Shown here: positions 1-6,179 of the stretch, piece by piece
How positions within the stretch are numbered: position 1 is the first letter of the stretch
Layout: each line of letters opens with the position of its first letter
Source of the DNA: Bacteroidaceae bacterium
Lineage (GTDB): Bacteria > Bacteroidota > Bacteroidia > Bacteroidales > Bacteroidaceae
Length of the DNA: 16,806 bases
NCBI GenBank assembly: GCA_900770655.1
Contig: CAAGLA010000042.1
Coordinates: 1-16,806, forward strand
Reading direction: 5' to 3'
Made by a program: the position numbers and the translations under genes
Notes under the pieces: generated by a model
The model's input: the letters and a program-made list of their open reading frames with translations, nothing else
Told to the model about the DNA's origin: nothing
Database searches by the model: none

Positions 1-1771
1 CGGTACCAGTGCCTGCATCAGCAACAACAAGTTCAATATCCTTAGTAAACTCAATGGTAATAGAGTTGAATGACTCTACCACCTCGTCTGCAGCCGGTGT
101 CTGAGAAGCAACAGCGAACTCAACTTCAGGCTCAACTGTGAATTCTCTTTCTGTAACAACAATTGTTGAACCGGCATCGTTTGCACTCCAGTGGTTGATG
201 CCTACATTCTGTGCATTTATATACTGGCCAGCCTCAGCGTTAAGCAAGCAGAACCCAGTCTCTGCTGCACCGTTGTTGCCGGTTTGTGGAGCCATTGCGA
301 TGAATGCTGTAGCATCGTCAATGTTCTCGACAATAGTTACATTGCCGCTACCTGTTGACTTAATGGAACCGCCGGCCTTGCTTACCATCTTGAAACCGGT
401 CCATAGGTCTCCTACAAAGCCCCAAGTGTAGCTGTCTGCATTTGCCTCGTCTATTGTGGTAATAAGTTCTCCATTAATCTTCCAGGGCATCTCTGCACCG
501 ACACCGGGGTTGGTCATATATGAAAGGTTGTTTCCGTGAATCTGCGCATAGTACCACTTTGCTGGTTCGCCGCTTGTAACAGCCTCGAAAGGAAGAACCT
601 TTTCTATTGAGAGTTCAATAACAACGGTTTCGTCACCGCTTACAGTGCCAGAAGGCTTTGCTGCGCCAGTTACTCCGTATGGAGCCTGTAGTGTGTAGTC
701 GGGGTATTCTCCGCCGGGAACAGCAATTGCCTCCTGAGTAGCAACAACAGAGCCTTCATACTTGAACTGGTATGTAATTGTTGCAACGTTGTTGAGCATT
801 TCAAGAGCTTCTGTGGGGTCAAAATCGCCTGCTTCAATGAATGCAACGGCGTTACCGGCATCAACATCGCTCCAGCCGTCAATAATCATTTGCTTGCTAC
901 CACCGAGGTTGATGTACTTGTTGGTGTATCCTTTGAAGTTTACACGTACACGGCATTCGCCTATCGATGAAGCGTCGGCCAGTTCAATAGCTTCGCCTCT
1001 GCCGGCAATGAGCGACTTGTCCGATTTTACGAACTTCTTGGCACCAACGCTGTAAAGGTAGTAGTTCTCACCATCATTGCTCAATACTGCAAACTGCTGG
1101 TTTACATCTGATGCGTTAGATGTTGTACCTAAACCGGCATCGTTGGTAGAACAGAATACGTCATTTGCTACTGCCCAACCGCCACGGTTTGTTGTGCTGA
1201 TGGTGTAGCACTTGTTCTGGTTGAATTCTGTAAGTTCGTTAGGGTAGTCAATAACAACAACGGTAGAAGCCTCGGCATCAATAATCTTGTAACAGTTGCC
1301 CGGGTCTGCTTGTGTCCAGCTGTTTACTATAATGCCGGCATCCATCTGGCCGGGTTCCTGTGAGTTCATTCCATTGCCACCAATTGTGAGCAACCAGTTG
1401 TAAGTTGCATCTTGGGTGGCTGTCAAACCCAAAGCATCGGTAGCTGTGTCCGAAAAACCACCGTCTTTTGTTACATACTTGGCTGCTCCTACACTGTAAA
1501 GGTAGTAGCTGCCGTCAATCTGTTCAATTTTGAACAGTTGGTTAACATCAGTCCAGTCTTTGGAAACTGTAGATGTACCAAGATTCTTTGCAGTGCTAGT
1601 GGAAATACCATTAGCATTTGCCGTTGTATTGTACATTAAGAAACAGCGGGCGCTCTCAATAAAGTAGGTCTTCTCGTTGTTGAGCTGGTCTAGGCTCGTA
1701 ACGGTAACCTCCTGAGCGTTTGCTGTCAGAAATGCAAAGACGAACGACAAGAAAAGTGTAAACTTTCTCAT
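1..1771 (-). CDS. Secreted multidomain protein with three trefoil-like modules and an Ig-like domain (3' end outside window)
   Basis: The frame is open from an ATG at 1771 to the window edge, giving 590 visible residues with no stop; the C-terminus is missing. Residues 1-20 form a signal peptide ending in Ala-Asn-Ala-Gln. Three modules follow, at about 22-170, 177-320 and 396-540. The first two share a YYLYSVGA-K-[YF]-V motif, and all three end in a W-(x)3-4-D-[AP]-G-[NS] motif, which resembles the ricin-like beta-trefoil sugar-binding domains common in Bacteroidetes surface proteins. Residues 325-392 are a short beta-rich linker with a MucBP-like look. From about 548 an Ig-like domain begins that resembles the Ig-like repeats of the neighbouring gene at 2082-4652. 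I see no catalytic motif. The likely role is adhesion or glycan binding at the cell surface; a T9SS tail is expected beyond the edge but cannot be seen. The existence of the gene is certain, its function is inferred. Confidence 0.85.
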   Translation of the reverse strand, partial: MRKFTLFLSFVFAFLTANAQEVTVTSLDQLNNEKTYFIESARCFLMYNTTANANGISTSTAKNLGTSTVSKDWTDVNQLFKIEQIDGSYYLYSVGAAKYVTKDGGFSDTATDALGLTATQDATYNWLLTIGGNGMNSQEPGQMDAGIIVNSWTQADPGNCYKIIDAEASTVVVIDYPNELTEFNQNKCYTISTTNRGGWAVANDVFCSTNDAGLGTTSNASDVNQQFAVLSNDGENYYLYSVGAKKFVKSDKSLIAGRGEAIELADASSIGECRVRVNFKGYTNKYINLGGSKQMIIDGWSDVDAGNAVAFIEAGDFDPTEALEMLNNVATITYQFKYEGSVVATQEAIAVPGGEYPDYTLQAPYGVTGAAKPSGTVSGDETVVIELSIEKVLPFEAVTSGEPAKWYYAQIHGNNLSYMTNPGVGAEMPWKINGELITTIDEANADSYTWGFVGDLWTGFKMVSKAGGSIKSTGSGNVTIVENIDDATAFIAMAPQTGNNGAAETGFCLLNAEAGQYINAQNVGINHWSANDAGSTIVVTEREFTVEPEVEFAVASQTPAADEVVESFNSITIEFTKDIELVVADAGTGT

Positions 1772-1888
1772 AAATCTTTGTTTTGGTTAATAAATAGGAT
1801 TAATTTAATAATAATTCGTTTGTAATCAAATGGATGTATCTTTTGTGGCAGTGGTTGCAACTTCCTGCCAACAAACAGCCTAATTTAT

Positions 1889-1919
1889 GCAAAATTAGAT
1901 AAAAAAAATTTTTTTCAAT
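1889..1919 (-). promoter_or_regulatory. Bacteroidetes-type promoter for the leftmost secreted protein
   Basis: Read on the minus strand, TAATTTTGC at 1897-1889 matches the -7 consensus TAnnTTTG. ATTG at 1919-1916 sits 18 bases upstream as a partial -33 element. Transcription would start near 1882, giving a leader of about 110 bases. The spacer is an A-run followed by a T-run. Confidence 0.6.
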
Positions 1920-1993
1920 AAATTCATTGAAAAAACTTTATAAATAATCTGTCAGCAGGATAAATCTTTACTTGCATCGATTGGTCAATATAA

Positions 1994-2038
1994 CGAAATT
2001 AAAACAGATAAGGCGACCGTGAAGTCGCCTTATCTGTT
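1994..2038 (-). terminator. Rho-independent terminator after the T9SS-tailed protein
   Basis: A perfect 15-bp inverted repeat (2003-2017 with 2024-2038, 6-base loop) lies 44 bases beyond the stop codon of the gene at 2082-4652. On the minus strand it is followed by TTTTAATTT. It separates that gene from the next minus-strand gene, which has its own promoter. Confidence 0.85.
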
Positions 2039-2081
2039 GTTTGGAATCTGTTTGTTTAAAAGACTCGCAAGTGTTACAAAG

Positions 2082-4652
2082 TTACTTTACAAGAACTTTT
2101 TTTCCGTTAATTATATATATGCCACTTTCAGAAATCTCTTCAATCTTGCGGCCTGTGAGGTCGTAAATGGTTGCTTCGCCATTCTCGGTCTCTACATTCT
2201 CAATGTCTGTGGTAATCTTGCTACCGTTGAATGTGAATGTGAATGTGAGTGTGCCGGTTGTCTCCTGCTGCCAGTTTTCATTGTAGCAGTATACTGAGTA
2301 GTCCTCAAGAGTGAATGTGTATGTACCGGCCTCTGTAATAGGTGTCTCGGTAACGAACTTCAAAGACTCAACTTGGTACTCCTCTTCACCAACACTCTTT
2401 GTGAATTCATATTCTTTGCCAGCCTCGTCGTATACCCATATAGCCGATATGTAATCGTGGTATACAGCCTTGTTGAACTCAATGACAATTTCGCTTATAG
2501 ACTCGCACTCAGTCTCCTCTGCGGGCAATACGTTTGTTACCTTAAGGCCTTCAATAACTGTAAAGTTGTATGTGAGGTCTTCGGCAATTCTGGTATCTGT
2601 ACCGGCGTACACATACTCTTTCTTAAGAACAAATGTATAGTTGCCCGGTGTGGTGATAGGCTCTGCAGTCTTCAAACATAGCACATTGTAAGGAGTTGTA
2701 TCGCCCCACGGGTCGGTGTATGTTACAGAAAGTGCATACTCAGTTCCATCCTCAGCTGTGATTGCAGCGCCTGTGACGTTGTCGAATATATCTTGGTTGA
2801 ACTCGAAGTAGAGGTACTCGAGTTTGTTTACAGTTGCACCGTTGTCGGGGTTTGCGTATATTACCTCAAGAATATTGGGGTTATCTACGGTGATGTTTAC
2901 TGTTGTCTCTTCGCTTGCTGTTGCAAGGCCGCTTGGGTTAAGTGTGAAGAGCCCTGCGGGGAATGTTATTCTGTAGTCGCCATTGTTTTCAATAGGTGTT
3001 GTGAACGAGAACTCAATAGTGTTGTCGTCTATAACATTCACGTTGTCAAACTCGAACTGTGTGTAATCCCAGCCAATGGTGTAGTATGCGTAAAGCTCAT
3101 CGCTCTCGTTGTATGTAATGCCCTGCTCGCAAGTTACAGTAACCTTGTCAAATACAGGTACTGTTCCCCAGTCTTCGGGTGTTACAACAAGCGTCGGGTA
3201 TTCGCTCTCGGCAAACAATACTGGCAGTATATGATTCTCTGTGAGATTCTCCTCGGTGTATGCACCGAAACTTTTGTGTTCAGTGCTGTATGCGATGATA
3301 TTGCCGGTTGTAACGTTCTTGATTGTTGCTTTTTTGCTATCTGCGTCAACTGTTATAGTCCAAGTAGCAGCGTTCTCGGGTATTTCGGCCGATACATTGA
3401 AACTTGTATATGTGCCACTTATATATAGGTAACGGCCGAATGCGTCTTGAATTGTGTATTCACCTGCATTCTCGGTCTCTGTGAATGTGAAACCGTAGTA
3501 TTGGTTTGTTTCAATGAAGTTGCCGTTTACAGTAACATCTTTTGTGTAAAGATATCCGTATGATTTGCTCTCGAACAAGTGGTCGGCTATAATATTGCCT
3601 GTGTTCATAAGGTAGTTGCCCGAAGCGATTTCAGTCGCAGCTTCAAATGGAACTACAGGTGAAATAGTGTAGTGTTTTGTTACAACGTCGCTGAAGATGC
3701 TGTCGCCTTCGGCGCCCTTTACAAACGCAACAGCCTTAACTGTCGCAGTACTCAATACCGAAAGGCTGCCATAGCTCTTTGAACCGGCAGTCTTGGGGTC
3801 GCCACCACGGTTGTTGTAAAGTATGGTTGCACCATTGGTCTGGGTTGTGAACTGCAGTGCATTCATACCTGTCAGTTTCTCGTATACACCACCGTCGATA
3901 GAGAACTCCGGTGCAGCAACCTTAAGGCTGTATGTAGCCGAAGCAATGTTGCTCCACTCGCCTTCAACAACGGCTGCCGCCTTAATTGTTGTAGTTGTGT
4001 TGAATTCGCTTATAGCGATAGCCTCGCTGTAGAGAGTGCTCTCAGCTGTAGGATCTGTACCGTCGAGTGTGTAATAAATATCGGCGCCCTCTTCGGCTGT
4101 AAGTTCTACGCTGAATGGATTGTAGTATGTACCGTTCTCAACGGAAAACTCAGGTGCTGAAACTGCAGGAGCCTCAGTGTTGCCGGCTGTGTATGTAACA
4201 GTCATTGTTGTGAAACGTATTTGGCCATTGTCTGCTGCAAGTTCCAATGTGCCGTCAACCTCGCCGCTCCAAGTAATTGTGAACGAACTTGCATCTGCAG
4301 TCGCAGTTCCGCTGTTTGCTACAGGTGCCACACAATACTTAGCACCTCCGGTGGTGTTGAATACGATGTCTGTGATTACGGCACCGTTCTTTGCTGTTAC
4401 GTTCAAAATGTCGTACTTGTACCAGCGTACGTGGCCGTTGCTATTGACATTTGAAACACTGGAACTCTTTTGTGTAAGAGACAGCTCAATGTTTTCCGAC
4501 ACATATACGTTGCCGGGAATGTCGCCGGTTGCCATTGTGACACCGTTCTCGCCGCTGAAACTTGCACCTTCGGCAACAAATGTTACCTCGTCTGCTGTTG
4601 CATAGCTCAATATGCTGAACAAGCAGAAAATTGAAAGTAAAAATTTCTTCAT
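2082..4652 (-). CDS. Secreted multidomain T9SS cargo protein with chitobiase-C-like and Ig-like domains
   Basis: This is a complete 856-residue protein. Residues 1-20 are a signal peptide (cleavage likely after Ala-Thr-Ala). A beta-rich N-terminal domain spans about 22-155. Two chitobiase/hexosaminidase C-terminal-type domains follow at about 164-243 and 246-330; the first has the diagnostic IYYTLDGTDPT motif. A trefoil-like module with GRYLYISG lies at about 334-480. Three Ig-like domains follow at about 487-590, 595-699 and 702-811. Residues 825-856 match a type A T9SS sorting signal: a YDLTGRK strand, then SGIYIINGKKVLVK at the extreme C-terminus. The protein is therefore predicted to cross the outer membrane by T9SS and be displayed or released. 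No catalytic domain is visible, so an adhesin or glycan-binding role is inferred. A leader element TTAACT lies 12 bases before the start. Confidence 0.9.
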   Translation of the reverse strand: MKKFLLSIFCLFSILSYATADEVTFVAEGASFSGENGVTMATGDIPGNVYVSENIELSLTQKSSSVSNVNSNGHVRWYKYDILNVTAKNGAVITDIVFNTTGGAKYCVAPVANSGTATADASSFTITWSGEVDGTLELAADNGQIRFTTMTVTYTAGNTEAPAVSAPEFSVENGTYYNPFSVELTAEEGADIYYTLDGTDPTAESTLYSEAIAISEFNTTTTIKAAAVVEGEWSNIASATYSLKVAAPEFSIDGGVYEKLTGMNALQFTTQTNGATILYNNRGGDPKTAGSKSYGSLSVLSTATVKAVAFVKGAEGDSIFSDVVTKHYTISPVVPFEAATEIASGNYLMNTGNIIADHLFESKSYGYLYTKDVTVNGNFIETNQYYGFTFTETENAGEYTIQDAFGRYLYISGTYTSFNVSAEIPENAATWTITVDADSKKATIKNVTTGNIIAYSTEHKSFGAYTEENLTENHILPVLFAESEYPTLVVTPEDWGTVPVFDKVTVTCEQGITYNESDELYAYYTIGWDYTQFEFDNVNVIDDNTIEFSFTTPIENNGDYRITFPAGLFTLNPSGLATASEETTVNITVDNPNILEVIYANPDNGATVNKLEYLYFEFNQDIFDNVTGAAITAEDGTEYALSVTYTDPWGDTTPYNVLCLKTAEPITTPGNYTFVLKKEYVYAGTDTRIAEDLTYNFTVIEGLKVTNVLPAEETECESISEIVIEFNKAVYHDYISAIWVYDEAGKEYEFTKSVGEEEYQVESLKFVTETPITEAGTYTFTLEDYSVYCYNENWQQETTGTLTFTFTFNGSKITTDIENVETENGEATIYDLTGRKIEEISESGIYIINGKKVLVK
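2229..2252. repeat. Hexanucleotide tandem repeat inside the T9SS protein gene
   Basis: Three copies of GAATGT are followed by a GAGTGT variant on the plus strand. On the coding strand they give an alternating Thr-Phe/Leu beta-strand at about residues 801-808. The unit is a multiple of three, so a change in copy number would keep the frame. Confidence 0.7.
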
Positions 4653-4745
4653 AAAAATAAATTTAGTTAATGAATAAGGTTATATTTTGTCTTAAATTTA
4701 CCGCTGGTATGTGGTTCGAATTCTAAACCGATTTTCTTTGGATTC

Positions 4746-4754
4746 GCAAAGTTA
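4746..4754 (-). promoter_or_regulatory. -7 element for the T9SS-tailed protein gene
   Basis: TAACTTTGC on the minus strand matches TAnnTTTG and predicts a leader of about 85-90 bases. No clear TTTG lies at the expected -33 distance; the upstream DNA is an A/G-rich run. The remaining intergenic DNA up to 4871 is AT-rich and I see nothing else in it. Confidence 0.5.
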
Positions 4755-4871
4755 ATCTTTTTTCCCCTTTTTTCACCTATTTATATATTACAAATTTTTT
4801 AAAATTTATTTGTATGCCTGAATATTAAATGTAAACTTTGTTAAATAATCTGTGAAAAATGGAGTTTAATG

Positions 4872-4903
4872 TTTGCTCTGTAAGAAAAAAGAGCTATCTT
4901 TGC
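4872..4903 (+). promoter_or_regulatory. Canonical Bacteroidetes promoter for the SRP RNA
   Basis: TTTG at 4872-4875 and TATCTTTGC at 4895-4903 are separated by 19 bases, a near-perfect fit to the primary sigma consensus of Bacteroides. The predicted start near 4910 lies about 55 bases before the SRP RNA body, so a 5' leader is expected to be removed. Confidence 0.85.
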
Positions 4904-4922
4904 AACGTCAGTTGGAATAATT

Positions 4923-4941
4923 CAGGAAGTGTCCTGTTTTT
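4923..4941 (+). other. Short hairpin with T-tract in the SRP RNA leader
   Basis: A 5-bp stem (CAGGA/TCCTG, loop AGTG) is followed by five Ts. It lies between the promoter and the mature SRP RNA. It looks like a very small terminator or a processing hairpin; five base pairs is weak, so its role is open. Confidence 0.4.
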
Positions 4942-4965
4942 AATTAAGATTTGATTGTAAAGATA

Positions 4966-5071
4966 TATGGGTAAGTCCTATACGGCCAGCTCCTAGCGAA
5001 TCCTCCAGGGCTTGACCGCAGCAAAGGTAGTTGGTTGTAGCGGCGCGATGTAGGTAGCTTACCCACCCATA
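4966..5071 (+). ncRNA. ffs: Small bacterial SRP RNA (4.5S-type)
   Basis: The RNA folds as one long hairpin. The ends pair as ATGGGTAAG with CTTACCCACCCAT, with two extra bases bulged, and CCTATA pairs with TGTAGG further in. The apical region has the SRP core: CCAGG on the 5' side and GCAGCA on the 3' side, the conserved symmetric loops bound by the Ffh M-domain. The 3' side also contains GATGTAGGTAGC, matching the GATGTAGCTGGC block of E. coli 4.5S RNA. The tip reads GCTTGACCGC instead of TCCGGAAGGA, so the tetraloop is probably of the URRC class (UGAC) rather than GGAA. The RNA is part of the signal recognition particle that delivers nascent membrane and secreted proteins to FtsY. Exact ends are inferred from pairing. 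Confidence 0.9.
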
Positions 5072-5072
5072 G

Positions 5073-5105
5073 GAGAGCGAATCAATTGGTTCGCTCTCTT
5101 TTTTT
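5073..5105 (+). terminator. Terminator of the SRP RNA, overlapping the end of the nucleotidyltransferase gene
   Basis: A perfect 9-bp stem GAGAGCGAA/TTCGCTCTC (5073-5081 with 5090-5098), extendable by two inner pairs, is followed by seven Ts. It directly abuts the SRP RNA closing helix. The stop codon and last codons of the convergent gene at 5082-6173 lie within it. Confidence 0.9.
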
Positions 5106-6173
5106 GCGCCAAAAGTAGTGCCATATCTTGAAGTATGGTGCCCAAATGCTCTCTTTGGGATAGTATAAAAGAAGTGTAAATGCTCGTCGGGCATTGTTGA
5201 ATAATTTTGCAAACAGTCCGTTTTTTTGTATGTAACGTCTGTCGTGTTTTCCAAAATTACCTGCAAGCATTATCTCTTTTATAAGGAAATCTCCGTGCCG
5301 TTTGTTTGGTTTTACAGGCGATGTTGAAGTATCGAAAGCAAAAACCTGTTGCATTGCATACATTGTTGCGCCTGCAAATTTTTCAACCCCCAATCGTTTT
5401 ATCTCTTTTATATATTGTACCTTTTCAACATCTGTCATCTCCTGCTGCATAACATAATAGTAGTCGAGAACCTGTCTCAACCCTATACCCTCGAAGAATA
5501 TATGGCGATAAATGTGCAGCAATATATATATTCTGTTGAAAGATGCCGTGGGCACTTGGAATGAATTCTCGCCGGTGTTTACTGTATTTGTGAATTGGGC
5601 ATTTGACTGTTCGGTAAAAAACGTTTGCAGTTTTTTGTTGGTAAAGGCGTTGTACATCCAACTGGGTCTGTAATGTATCTCAATCTCGTGCCCCGCTGTA
5701 GCAGGGAAGTCGACGTGGTGGTATGTTGGAGCGCATTTAGGAAAGTGTTTTCTTACATAGCCAATTATTTTTTCTGTACCGCCTTCGAGCCAAATGTCAA
5801 TATCTCCCGGTGTACGTAATAGGGGATTGGGGTATAGCTGGGCTATTCCCTGTCCTTTAAGTATGCAGTTGCGGAATCCTTCGCTTTTGAATTTTTCCGA
5901 TACTAAGACGCACTTTTTGTTAAGTTCAATATTCTTTCGCTTTATGGTTTCTGCAATGCCGTACCATTTTATTATAATACTCTTTGGCGGCAACTGCTCT
6001 TTTGGCAGTTTCTCAACGGCAGCGAATGTTATGCCTGCCAATGTCTGCTTTTGCGCTATATCGAATATCTTTTCCCACTCTTCGGGCGAAGGTACACAAG
6101 GTAATTCCTCTCTTTTGCCTATACCGCACTGTACAAGCGCAAAGAACTGTTCAACAACCGATGGCCTTTGCAT
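5082..6173 (-). CDS. Nucleotidyltransferase-fold protein (PF14907-like) in the kinase operon
   Basis: This 363-residue cytoplasmic protein has a degenerate nucleotidyltransferase core. ILKGQG at 104-109 is followed by RTPGDIDIWL at 120-129, with the acidic pair D124/D126, and by EIEIHYRP at 163-170 as the likely third acidic strand. This arrangement is typical of the uncharacterised nucleotidyltransferase family PF14907, whose genes often lie in exopolysaccharide loci. Helical regions flank the core at 1-100 and 215-350. It starts 6 bases after the kinase stop, so the two are almost certainly co-transcribed, suggesting a role in polysaccharide assembly; the substrate is unknown. The basic tail RKKRERTN (356-363) is largely encoded by the antisense of the SRP RNA terminator, so the C-terminal sequence is constrained by another element. 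Confidence 0.8.
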   Translation of the reverse strand: MQRPSVVEQFFALVQCGIGKREELPCVPSPEEWEKIFDIAQKQTLAGITFAAVEKLPKEQLPPKSIIIKWYGIAETIKRKNIELNKKCVLVSEKFKSEGFRNCILKGQGIAQLYPNPLLRTPGDIDIWLEGGTEKIIGYVRKHFPKCAPTYHHVDFPATAGHEIEIHYRPSWMYNAFTNKKLQTFFTEQSNAQFTNTVNTGENSFQVPTASFNRIYILLHIYRHIFFEGIGLRQVLDYYYVMQQEMTDVEKVQYIKEIKRLGVEKFAGATMYAMQQVFAFDTSTSPVKPNKRHGDFLIKEIMLAGNFGKHDRRYIQKNGLFAKLFNNARRAFTLLLYYPKESIWAPYFKIWHYFWRKKRERTN

Positions 6174-6179
6174 AAATCT

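Noticed and set aside
1681..1771. Possible frameshift near the start of the leftmost secreted protein
   Set aside because: Checked codon by codon: the signal peptide frame, the trefoil modules and the frame at the left edge agree, giving exactly 590 uninterrupted codons.
2793..3428. Open frame of 211 codons on the plus strand, rich in Cys and Val
   Set aside because: It is antisense to the T9SS-tailed protein gene; the Cys/Val/Tyr bias is what the reverse of Thr/Asn/Glu-rich coding DNA produces.
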